From an uncultured Rhodospirillaceae bacterium (GTDB taxonomy: Bacteria; Pseudomonadota; Alphaproteobacteria; RF32; CAG-239), in the NCBI GenBank assembly GCA_900313155.1, contig OMQE01000176.1, forward strand, positions 1 through 9,349: a stretch of 9,349 nt of DNA. The letters run 5' to 3'. The notes beneath the pieces are model-generated. The model saw only the letters and a program-made list of their open reading frames with translations. It had not been told where the DNA came from and did not search any database. A program made the position numbers and the translations under genes. Positions 1 through 6,917 of the stretch are shown in pieces (the first letter of the stretch is position 1; each line of letters opens with the position of its first letter).

Positions 1-56
1 AGGGCAATAACCAAAACAACAATGCCCATAATTGTTTCTACCGGTTTTTTTCTCAT
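1..56 (-). CDS. Second MCE/MlaD-like protein, N-terminal fragment (runs off the window)
   Basis: An ATG at 56-54 opens a frame that continues out of the window. Its 18 complete codons read MRKKPVETIMGIVVLVIA: a short basic start, a PVET motif and the beginning of a hydrophobic segment. This arrangement resembles the N-terminus of alphaproteobacterial MlaD-type MCE proteins, which have one membrane anchor followed by a periplasmic MCE domain. The start codon overlaps the stop codon of the upstream MlaD-like gene as ATGA, the classic sign of translational coupling. The GGAGGAAGAAG run at the end of the upstream gene, just before this ATG, can serve as its ribosome binding site. Only the anchor is visible, so the MCE domain itself is inferred from the start motif and the neighbour. 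Confidence 0.6.
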   Translation of the reverse strand, partial: MRKKPVETIMGIVVLVIA

Positions 57-586
57 TCTTCTTCCTCCGTTTGTGCCATATCTTCATATTTGCCTTGCTT
101 TGGGGCAGATATTTGTTTTTTGCGATTAGCTTTGCCCATGCTGATAATTCTGTCAACCAATTCTTCCAGTACCATGGCGTCTTGCGTATATTCAAATTCA
201 CCACCTTCGGCAATAAAATCTTCCGAACCGCCGGCTTCAATTTCAATGTATTTATTACCCATCACGCCGGAACTGACAATACTGGCACCGCTGTCGTCGG
301 GAATTTGAATACCTGATTTAATCATCAAGGTTAGCGTGGCGCGAAAATTATCGTCAAGCACCGAATTTTCAACATACCCCACATCAACACCGGCCATACG
401 CACACGGCTTCCCATTTCTAAACCGTCAGTTCGATTAAAGGTGGCATAAACCGCGTAATCTGAATTGTCGGCATCTGCCCAAACTTTGCTTTGCCATTTA
501 TAAATGCCGGCAATCAAAACTGCGATGGCAATCACGCAAAGTCCGATAATAAAGTCTTTCAGCTCTTCTTTTGTAAAATTATCCAA
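53..586 (-). CDS. mlaD: MlaD-like MCE-domain phospholipid transport protein
   Basis: This 177-residue protein is close in length to E. coli MlaD (about 183). MlaD is the inner-membrane-anchored substrate-binding subunit of the Mla ABC complex, which moves phospholipids between the inner and outer membranes. Residues 12-30 form one hydrophobic anchor. Residues 43-120 match an MCE domain: YAVYATF, then DGLEMGSRVRMAGVDVG, then IPDDSGASIVSSGVMGNKYI. The sequence DAMVLEELVDRII just after it parallels the SAMVLEDLIGQFL segment of E. coli MlaD. The tail is charged and ends in four glutamates. The start is TTG (586-584), chosen because GGAG lies 8 bases upstream and the nearest upstream ATG (600-598) meets a stop after three codons. 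No mlaE or mlaF is visible on either side. Because a second MCE-like gene follows directly, which of the two is the true MlaD is unsettled. Confidence 0.85.
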   Translation of the reverse strand: MDNFTKEELKDFIIGLCVIAIAVLIAGIYKWQSKVWADADNSDYAVYATFNRTDGLEMGSRVRMAGVDVGYVENSVLDDNFRATLTLMIKSGIQIPDDSGASIVSSGVMGNKYIEIEAGGSEDFIAEGGEFEYTQDAMVLEELVDRIISMGKANRKKQISAPKQGKYEDMAQTEEEE

Positions 587-633
587 TTTTAATGCTCCAT
601 TTAAGCGTTTTGTTAATTATTACCCCATTAAAA

Positions 634-662
634 TTGATTTGTCATCAATGTTTTTTGATTAT
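634..662 (+). promoter_or_regulatory. Weak candidate promoter for the Gld-like ABC operon
   Basis: On the plus strand TTGATT (634-639) and GATTAT (657-662) are separated by 17 bases, each matching 4 of 6 consensus bases. The -10 occupies nearly the same base pairs as the minus-strand TATAAT box, so the two divergent promoters would compete. A 6-bp inverted repeat, ATTGAT (633-638) and ATCAAT (644-649), overlaps the -35 and could be an operator, though it is short enough to arise by chance. Confidence 0.3.
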
Positions 663-685
663 AGCGAAAATTTTTTAATAAACAA
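651..685 (-). promoter_or_regulatory. Candidate sigma-70 promoter for the mlaD-like operon
   Basis: On the minus strand a perfect TATAAT (663-658) follows TTGTTT (685-680) with a 16-base spacer. Transcription would start near 651 and leave a leader of about 65 bases before the TTG start of the MlaD-like gene. The -10 is a full consensus match, while the -35 keeps only its TTG. The call rests on motif and position alone. Confidence 0.5.
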
Positions 686-696
686 GGTTTTTTCAG

Positions 697-1410
697 ATGA
701 TATTAGATGTGCGGAATATAAGTAAGAAGTTTGGCAATAAAACAGCGTTGGAAGATATCTCTTTTACGGTTGAGCAAGGTCAAATTGTTGCGCTTTTGGG
801 CGAAAACGGTGCCGGAAAATCAACACTGTTACGGCTGATTAGCGGATATTACGAAGCAAATAGCGGACAAATTGTTTTGAACGGCGAAACGCTTTCAAAC
901 AATCGCTTGTCGTATTTGCGCTCTTTGGCTTATGTGCCGGAAATATCTTCATTATACGGCGAAATGACAGTAACGGAATTTTTGTTTTTTATGGCGCGAA
1001 TCCGCCAAATTGGCGATGAGATGGTGCTCAAAAAAATGCGTCGGGTGATGCGCCAATTACAGTTGCAAGATGTGATGGAACAAAAGTGCGAAACACTTTC
1101 CAAAGGCTATAAAAAACGAGTGGAACTGGCTGCGGCTTTGCTGGCCGAACCCCAAATTTTACTGCTCGATGAACCAACCGAAGGGTTAGACCCTAACCAA
1201 AAGCAAATTTTGTGCGATATTATCAAACACTATGCTTTGGAACATACGGTGATTATTTCAACCCACACACTGGAAGATGTTGAGGCTCTGGCAACACAAA
1301 TTTTGCTTATTCATAAGGGGCGTTTGCTCGTCAACACCGACTTGGCGCATTTTAAGCAAACCGCCGATAACAATTTGTTGCAGTCATTTCGGCGCGCTAC
1401 CAAAGATTGA
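697..1410 (+). CDS. GldA-like ABC transporter ATP-binding protein
   Basis: This 237-residue protein is the cytoplasmic ATPase that would power the permease encoded next. All core ABC motifs are present: Walker A GENGAGKS (35-42), signature LSKGYKKR (134-141), Walker B ILLLD with catalytic Glu159 (154-159), D-loop GLDP (163-166) and switch His190. The Q-loop position carries Glu82 (YVPEISSLY), as in GldA-type proteins, which read LPEHNPLY there; it is therefore a family trait and not a defect. The LSKGY signature also fits GldA/ABC-2 ATPases. The ATG at 697 has AAGG (684-687) 9 bases upstream. The stop codon lies 8 bases before the permease ATG, so the two are surely co-transcribed. The family is confident, but the substrate is unknown: GldA is tied to gliding in Bacteroidetes, while homologues occur in many non-gliding bacteria. 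Confidence 0.9.
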   Translation: MILDVRNISKKFGNKTALEDISFTVEQGQIVALLGENGAGKSTLLRLISGYYEANSGQIVLNGETLSNNRLSYLRSLAYVPEISSLYGEMTVTEFLFFMARIRQIGDEMVLKKMRRVMRQLQLQDVMEQKCETLSKGYKKRVELAAALLAEPQILLLDEPTEGLDPNQKQILCDIIKHYALEHTVIISTHTLEDVEALATQILLIHKGRLLVNTDLAHFKQTADNNLLQSFRRATKD

Positions 1411-1418
1411 GAGGAAAA

Positions 1419-3734
1419 ATGAAAGTATTTTGGGCATTATTGCAAAAAGAATTTGGCAACTTTTTTAAAAGCGGCTCGGCGTTTTGGCTGATGCTGATAT
1501 ATTTGGTAACTTCGGTGGCTTCGGCGTTTTATTACGGCGCCTATTTGTTGGCGCACGATACGGCTATGTATGCTTTGTTTTTGCCGCAACCACTGATTTT
1601 GTCGGTGTTGGTGCCGGCTTTAACCATGCGTTCGTGGACGAGCGAATATCGTCTCGGCACGGCCGAATTATTACTTACTCAACCCTTAAGCAATAAGGTT
1701 TTGGTTGCCGCCAAAGTTTTTGCCGTGTGGTTGCTTTTGAGTATGATGACCTTATTTTTGTTGCCATTTGTTTTATACACCGCAACTTGGCTTTATTTGG
1801 ATTGGGGAAATGTGCTGACGTGCTGGTTAGGACTGGAGCTTTTGATTTTTTTATTTGCCGCGCTCGGGTGCATGATTTCTTGTTTATGCCATCAGCCGGC
1901 AATGTCTTATTTAAGCGGTGTTGTTTGTATGTTGCTGTTATCGGGTGTGCCTTTTTTAGGACTATATGCGACATATAAAAATTTTGTGCTGGCGCAAATC
2001 GGTGTGGCAGATGCGGCTTACTTTATCTTTTTCGGCTGTGCTTTTTGTTTTTTGAATATGCTGGCACTCAACGTTTGGCGCAAACAACAGCAGTCGGCGG
2101 GGTTGCGGTTGGGCATATTCGGAGCTTTATTGGTTTGTGCGGTTGCTTTGCTGGTGGCGGCTTTAGCCTATTTTTTACCTTATAAAGCCGATTTTACTTC
2201 AGCACGCATATATTCGCTTAAAACCGAGACAGTGAACCTTGTCAACCGGCTTAAAGAGGCGGTGACAATTGATATATACGCGGCTCAAGATTATTTGCGA
2301 CAAAATCCGGAACAGCGTTTGTTTGTTGAGCAAATTCAGCGTTTATTGCAAAAATATCAAACTCAATCACGCGGCATGGTCAGTGTGCGTTTCAAAACCG
2401 TTGAAGCCTTTTCCGATGAAGAAGCGGAAATTTTGCAACAAGGCCTGTTTTATCAAGAAAATACACTTGGCAGCCGTAACTATTTCGGTGCAATTTTGCG
2501 CCATAAAAGCGGAGAAACAACCGTGGTGCGCCAGTTTTTGCCGCAACGGCAGGCGTTTGCCGAAAAAGATATTGATATTGCGATTCTGAAGTTGGCAGAG
2601 CCGGAAAGAAAACGCGCCATCGGAGTCTATTTGGACGGGGCACAAAATTTGGACCCGTTTGTCGGTTTGTTTGTTAATTTGGAAAATGATTACAACGTTA
2701 TCAATATAGAAGACAACGTCTATCATCTTTCCGATAAATTAGATACCTTGATTTTGGTTAATCCTAAAAAATTACCTAAAGTGTTCATGTATGCCATTGA
2801 CCAATATTTAATGAACGGCGGCAAGCTCATTGTTTTCTTCGACTTTTTTACACAAAGCCAAACCGAAAATATCAACGCAAAAAATATTGATATTACAGAA
2901 TTTTTTGCCAACTGGGATATTGAACTGCAAAAAGGTCTGAAAGATATGGGGGCTTTAGCTCCAATGTTTATTACCGGTCGGCACAACCTTAGTTTGCACA
3001 GCGCCGCCGCTTTCAAAGTGACTAATTCGGCATTGAATGTGACACCGTTCATTACCGTTTCAGATGGCTATATCGGGGCGGTTATAAGCGGTAAAATAAG
3101 CTCTAATTATGACGCGAATCCGTTTGCCGACAATAATCCTTCACTGCGGCTTTTGCCATATACACCATCGGTTGAGGCCGGAGAGTTGGCGCTTATCGGC
3201 GATGTCGATTTATTAGATGAGGCAAACTGGCTCAGTCCTCGTTCACCGGACCGCAATCCGCACAGTGCTATTGCCTTATCGGCGAACGGCGAGGCAGTTC
3301 GTGCACTTATTGACCACATGAGCGGTAACGATATTTATCGCTTGCTTCCGGTTAATACCAAGGCGTCTAACGAGCAAAGCATCAGTGAACAGATGAATGC
3401 CGGCGCACAGAAAATTTATGCTCGACAAATTCGCCTTAATCAAGAAAATTTACAACAGCTTCGTGCCGTTCTTTATTTACAAAGCGGTGCAGATGCCGAC
3501 AGGCTCAAACAAATGGTGCAAATCAGCGCGGCCGGACAAGACTTAGCCAAGGCTGAGCAACAAAGTGATAATTTGGCCTATTTAGTTGCAAAAGCATACA
3601 AAAATCAAACTCACAGAGCTGTAATAGGACAAGTTTTTATTGTTCCGTTATTGTCTGTTTTGCTTTTATATTTTCTGCTTAAATGTTTAAGCAAACGCCG
3701 TCGGCAAAAAATTAGGGGGAAATTATATGAATAA
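1419..3734 (+). CDS. Fused GldF-type ABC-2 permease and GldG-type periplasmic domain protein
   Basis: This 771-residue protein combines two parts that are separate genes (gldF and gldG) in gliding Bacteroidetes. Residues 1 to about 230 form an ABC-2 permease with roughly six membrane segments. It carries the GldF-like stretch MRSWTSEYRLGTAELLLTQP beginning near residue 70. A further membrane helix (about 232-253) leads into a GldG-like extracytoplasmic domain from about 258, opening with FTSARIYSLKTETVNLV. That domain includes TLILVNPKKLP and later AIDQYLMNGGKLIVFFD (about 443-476), typical of the ABC-transporter auxiliary domain of GldG. A last helix (about 734-758) and a basic tail KRRRQK close the protein, so the large domain sits between two anchors, probably in the periplasm. 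The ATG at 1419 is preferred because GAGAGG lies just upstream. An in-frame TTG at 1407 would overlap the ATPase stop but has no ribosome site. The end overlaps the next gene by 8 bases. Such fusions are known in other proteobacteria; the function is not. Confidence 0.85.
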   Translation: MKVFWALLQKEFGNFFKSGSAFWLMLIYLVTSVASAFYYGAYLLAHDTAMYALFLPQPLILSVLVPALTMRSWTSEYRLGTAELLLTQPLSNKVLVAAKVFAVWLLLSMMTLFLLPFVLYTATWLYLDWGNVLTCWLGLELLIFLFAALGCMISCLCHQPAMSYLSGVVCMLLLSGVPFLGLYATYKNFVLAQIGVADAAYFIFFGCAFCFLNMLALNVWRKQQQSAGLRLGIFGALLVCAVALLVAALAYFLPYKADFTSARIYSLKTETVNLVNRLKEAVTIDIYAAQDYLRQNPEQRLFVEQIQRLLQKYQTQSRGMVSVRFKTVEAFSDEEAEILQQGLFYQENTLGSRNYFGAILRHKSGETTVVRQFLPQRQAFAEKDIDIAILKLAEPERKRAIGVYLDGAQNLDPFVGLFVNLENDYNVINIEDNVYHLSDKLDTLILVNPKKLPKVFMYAIDQYLMNGGKLIVFFDFFTQSQTENINAKNIDITEFFANWDIELQKGLKDMGALAPMFITGRHNLSLHSAAAFKVTNSALNVTPFITVSDGYIGAVISGKISSNYDANPFADNNPSLRLLPYTPSVEAGELALIGDVDLLDEANWLSPRSPDRNPHSAIALSANGEAVRALIDHMSGNDIYRLLPVNTKASNEQSISEQMNAGAQKIYARQIRLNQENLQQLRAVLYLQSGADADRLKQMVQISAAGQDLAKAEQQSDNLAYLVAKAYKNQTHRAVIGQVFIVPLLSVLLLYFLLKCLSKRRRQKIRGKLYE

Positions 3735-4683
3735 AAGATATTTTACGGCTGTTTTGTTGTTTGTTTTGTCGGCGCTTGTTTGTTTTGCCGGAGCCGTTGT
3801 GTATTACCAAAATCAAGAATCGGCACAGGTGCGCGGGCATTACGCTTTGGCACAGCTTCGAGCTCAAATTCCGCTAATGGCGCATATCAGCATTACAACA
3901 CCGCAAAACGAAACCGTCAGTCTTTATCGTCAAGGCGACTATTGGCATTTTCGCGAAGCTGCCGACTACTATGTGAATAATGACACGCTGGCGGCTTTTT
4001 ATGAATTTGTGAATAACAGCACAATTCTTGATGTTGTTCCGGCAACAGATGAACAAAAAGCATACATCAAATCGGGAACGCAAATTATTATTACAGATGA
4101 TGCCAAACAGGTTTTGGCGCATTTTTGGCTTGGTCAAAAAGCAAATGTTGACGGCACAATAGATATGTTGCCTCAAAACAGTCAATATATTTATCGTGTT
4201 AGCCGTGCAAAGACGTTTTTTGGGGCGGTTGCGGCGTGGATACCAATGCCGTTGTTGCAATTTGACGGTGCGCGTATAACAGGCATTGATTTTAATGATG
4301 AATATATTAACGGCGAAGTTTTGGCAGAGGTAAAACAAGAGTTTGACTTTATGCGCAAGCTTTCAGATGTTCTTGCTTTCACGTTGTATGATGGTATTGT
4401 TCAAAAGCAAAATTTTGAAACCGCTTATCCCGAAATAAAGCCGCAAACGCTTAAGGTTCATATTGTCGGCGGGCTGATTTATCGTTTGCAAATTTATGAA
4501 GCGGACAATTCATATTGGTTGGCTGTAGATGTTTCAACCGAAAGAATCGCGCGCAAAGAGGCTGTTTTAGCGGCGCAAAGTTTGCAACGTTTTTATGCCG
4601 ACTGGCTGTTTGAGCTCAACACAGAACAAGGACCAATTTTATATCAGGCCGGACAAAAACAAACCTCTCAATCAACCGATTGA
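3727..4683 (+). CDS. DUF4340 domain protein, membrane-anchored partner of the Gld-like ABC module
   Basis: This 318-residue protein has an N-terminal hydrophobic segment (about residues 5-27) that acts as an anchor or uncleaved signal. It is followed by a soluble, presumably periplasmic region. The sequence WHFREAADYYVNNDTLAAFY (about 75-94), ahead of a region with LAHFWLG, is the usual DUF4340 pattern. DUF4340 genes commonly follow gldA/gldFG-type genes, as this one does, but have no established biochemical role. The start ATG at 3727 has a strong GGGGGA (3715-3720) 6 bases upstream and lies inside the last codons of the permease gene, so translation is probably coupled. The last codons (from 4662) form the left arm of a perfect 12-bp hairpin used as terminator by the convergent pta-ackA operon. 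The C-terminal residues QTSQSTD are therefore shaped by that hairpin. Confidence 0.8.
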   Translation: MNKRYFTAVLLFVLSALVCFAGAVVYYQNQESAQVRGHYALAQLRAQIPLMAHISITTPQNETVSLYRQGDYWHFREAADYYVNNDTLAAFYEFVNNSTILDVVPATDEQKAYIKSGTQIIITDDAKQVLAHFWLGQKANVDGTIDMLPQNSQYIYRVSRAKTFFGAVAAWIPMPLLQFDGARITGIDFNDEYINGEVLAEVKQEFDFMRKLSDVLAFTLYDGIVQKQNFETAYPEIKPQTLKVHIVGGLIYRLQIYEADNSYWLAVDVSTERIARKEAVLAAQSLQRFYADWLFELNTEQGPILYQAGQKQTSQSTD

Positions 4684-4689
4684 GAGGTT
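4655..4689 (-). terminator. Rho-independent terminator of the pta-ackA operon, inside the DUF4340 3' end
   Basis: AACCTCTCAATC (4662-4673) and GATTGAGAGGTT (4678-4689) form a perfect 12-bp stem with a 4-base loop. Read on the minus strand, the stem is followed by TGTTTTTG (4661-4654), a short U-tract as expected for a terminator downstream of ackA, whose stop is at 4714. On the plus strand the stem is followed by an A-rich stretch and not by a U-tract, so it would serve the plus-strand operon less well. Confidence 0.75.
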
Positions 4690-4713
4690 CGGCAAATAAA
4701 AAACGGGTTATGA

Positions 4714-5901
4714 TTAACTTAAACCGCTGATACGCATGGTGTCTTGTGCAATGACCAGTTCTTCATCAGTCGGAATCATAAACACTTTAACGGCCGAATC
4801 CGGTGTTGAAAGCATAACGCGCGTGGAATGCAATTTGTTGTTTTCTTCATCAATTTTGATGCCCAAATAAGAAAGTTTTTCCATAACCATGTGGCGCATC
4901 ACCACGCCGTTTTCGCCCACACCGGCGGTGAACACAATAGCGTCAACCCCGCCTAATTCGGCAATATAACTACCAATAATTTTGACCAGCGAATGCACAT
5001 AGCATTTTGTGGCAAGCAGACACTTTTCGTTGCCATTGAGCAAACCGGATTCAATATCTCGGTTGTCGGAATATCCGCACAGCGCCAACATACCGCTTTG
5101 TTTATTGAGCATGGTATTAACCTCATCGGCGGTCAGGCCGTCTTTTTTCATAATATAGAGCGGAATATACGGATCCACATCACCGGAGCGAGTGCCCATA
5201 ATGGTTCCGGCCAGTGGGGTAAAGCCCATAGATGTATCAACACATTTGCCGTTATCAATAGCGGCAAGAGAGGCGCCGTTGCCCAAGTGACAAGTAATGA
5301 TTTTACCTTTTTTACCAATCATCTTGGCGCATTCTTCCGAAACGTATTTGTGCGATGTGCCGTGGAATCCGTAGCGGCGGATTTTGTTGCGCTTGTACTG
5401 GTCTTCCGGCAAAGCATACAAATATGCTTCCGGTGCCATGGTTTGGTGAAAGGAGGTGTCAAACACAGCCACTTGCGGCACATTCGGCAACACTTCTTTG
5501 ACGGCCTTAATCCCCAAAACATGCGCCGGATTATGCAAAGGTGCCAAATCGGAAAGACTTTCAATGTCGGCTATTACTTTATCATCAATCAAAACCGATT
5601 GAGTAAAAATGTCGCCGCCTTGCACCACCCGATGTCCGACAGCACTGAGTTCGTCCATACTTTTCAGCGCGCCGTTCAGTAAAAACTTAAACACGCTTTT
5701 AATGGCTTCAGAATGGGTTGGCATCGGTATTAGATGCTCTTGTTTCGGGCTGTCGCCGTATTGAATTTTTATGACCGAATTTTCCATGCCGATACGTTCG
5801 GCAATCCCTTTAGAAACAACTTCATAGTTGTCGTTTTCAACATTGTAGAGTTGAAATTTGAGTGATGACGAACCGCAGTTTATAACCAAAATTTTTTTCA
5901 T
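4714..5901 (-). CDS. ackA: Acetate kinase
   Basis: This 395-residue enzyme converts acetyl phosphate and ADP to acetate and ATP, and the reverse, in the cytoplasm. Its length is normal for the family (about 400). Numbering nearly coincides with Methanosarcina thermophila AckA, and the known catalytic and binding residues are present. They include Asn8 and Lys15 in the phosphate-binding INCGSSSLKF, Arg91 in GHRVVQGG, Asp148 in VFDTSFHQT, His180 in YGFHGTSH, Arg238 in GTIMGTRSGDVDP (family Arg241), and a C-terminal PTDEELVIAQDT. The HLGNGAS motif (205-211) is the ADP-binding signature of the ASKHA fold. The ATG at 5901 has AAGGAAG just upstream, within the 11-base gap after pta, so the two genes form a pta-ackA operon. 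The gene ends at a terminator hairpin. Confidence 0.98.
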   Translation of the reverse strand: MKKILVINCGSSSLKFQLYNVENDNYEVVSKGIAERIGMENSVIKIQYGDSPKQEHLIPMPTHSEAIKSVFKFLLNGALKSMDELSAVGHRVVQGGDIFTQSVLIDDKVIADIESLSDLAPLHNPAHVLGIKAVKEVLPNVPQVAVFDTSFHQTMAPEAYLYALPEDQYKRNKIRRYGFHGTSHKYVSEECAKMIGKKGKIITCHLGNGASLAAIDNGKCVDTSMGFTPLAGTIMGTRSGDVDPYIPLYIMKKDGLTADEVNTMLNKQSGMLALCGYSDNRDIESGLLNGNEKCLLATKCYVHSLVKIIGSYIAELGGVDAIVFTAGVGENGVVMRHMVMEKLSYLGIKIDEENNKLHSTRVMLSTPDSAVKVFMIPTDEELVIAQDTMRISGLS

Positions 5902-5912
5902 TTTTCTTCCTT

Positions 5913-6917
5913 TTATTTAACAGCTTGAATACAGGTAATGGCGACCGCGCCGACAATATCTTCGGCTGAGCAACCGCGTGACAAATCGTTGACCGGTGCA
6001 TTCAGACCTTGCAAAATAGGCCCGTAGGCTTCGCAACCGCCCAAGCGTTGTAACAATTTGTAGCAAATATTGCCGGCATCTAAATTAGGGAACACTAAAA
6101 CGCGAGCTTTACCGGCAACAGGGCTGTTCGGCGCTTTTTTGGCGGCCACAGCTTCGCAAACGGCGGCATCAGCCTGTAATTCGCCATCAATCTGAATGCC
6201 TAAATCGGCATATTCTTCGGTTTGCAGAGCGGCTTGAGCGATTTTTGTAGCGCTGATTACCTTATCCACTTCTTCGCCCTTGCCGGAACCCTTTGTTGAA
6301 AACGACAGCATAGCAACGTTTGGTTCAATACCAAATAAGAACGCTGTTTGGGCAGCATCAAGCGCAATATCGGCCAGCTCTTTATCGGTTGGGTTAATAA
6401 CCACGCCGCAATCTGCGAAAATGTAAGGTTCACCGTTGGCAAGAATAATAAAGAATGACGATGCGCTGTGTCCCTTTTTGGCTGCTTTAATAATTTGCAG
6501 TGCCGGACGAACTGTATCGGCGGTTGAATGATTGGCGCCCGAAACCATACCGTCGGCATGGCCGGCTTTAATCATCAATGTGCCGAAATAGTTGTAATTA
6601 AGCACCAGCTTTTTAGCTTCTTCTTTTGTCAGCCCTTTTTCTTTGCGTAAATTATACAGCAAATCAGTATATTCTTCCAAAAACGGCGACGTTTCCGGCT
6701 TAACAAATACAATGCCTTGTGTGCTCCAACCACGAGCTTGATAATATTCGTTCATTGCCACTTCATCACCTAAAATAATGATTTTCGCCGCGCCTTCTTC
6801 GGCAATTATATGTGCCGCCTGAAGCACGCGTTCATCTTCACCTTCCGGCAAAACAATTGTTTTGACCGAGTTTTTGGCTTTTTTCAACAATGTTTTTATA
6901 TAATCACTTTTAATCAT
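5913..6917 (-). CDS. pta: Phosphate acetyltransferase (short, single-domain form)
   Basis: Pta converts acetyl-CoA and phosphate to acetyl phosphate and CoA, supplying the substrate of the adjacent acetate kinase. The 334 residues correspond to the catalytic PTA/PTB domain alone, without the N-terminal regulatory domains of the long E. coli type. Visible family segments are TIVLPEGEDERVL near the N-terminus, DGMVSGANHSTADTVRPALQ, MLSFSTKGSG and VFPNLDAGNICYKLLQRLGG. Near the C-terminus, Ser313-Arg314 and Asp320 keep the spacing of catalytic Ser309, Arg310 and Asp316 of the M. thermophila enzyme. The start at 6917 has AAGGA 9 bases upstream. The frame stays open to an ATG at 6962, but those 15 extra residues (MLCRVSLYCCKGLYV) look unlike the family and cover the leader, so I exclude them. 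Pta is the first gene of the operon. Confidence 0.97.
   Translation of the reverse strand: MIKSDYIKTLLKKAKNSVKTIVLPEGEDERVLQAAHIIAEEGAAKIIILGDEVAMNEYYQARGWSTQGIVFVKPETSPFLEEYTDLLYNLRKEKGLTKEEAKKLVLNYNYFGTLMIKAGHADGMVSGANHSTADTVRPALQIIKAAKKGHSASSFFIILANGEPYIFADCGVVINPTDKELADIALDAAQTAFLFGIEPNVAMLSFSTKGSGKGEEVDKVISATKIAQAALQTEEYADLGIQIDGELQADAAVCEAVAAKKAPNSPVAGKARVLVFPNLDAGNICYKLLQRLGGCEAYGPILQGLNAPVNDLSRGCSAEDIVGAVAITCIQAVK

Noticed and set aside
931..951. Glutamate in place of the Q-loop glutamine of the ABC ATPase, as a possible inactivating change
   Set aside because: GldA-type ATPases normally have Glu here (LPEHNPLY-like), and all other catalytic motifs are intact, so it is a family feature.
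1407..1418. A TTG start for the fused permease, overlapping the ATPase stop
   Set aside because: No ribosome binding sequence precedes it, whereas GAGAGG directly precedes the ATG at 1419.
3874..4338. A minus-strand open frame of 154 codons across the DUF4340 gene
   Set aside because: It is antisense to a coherent gene with a strong ribosome site, has no domain resemblance and is rich in residues typical of shadow frames.
4993..5682. A plus-strand open frame of 229 codons antisense to ackA
   Set aside because: It lies wholly inside the well-supported acetate kinase gene, shows no recognisable domain and has a composition typical of an antisense shadow.
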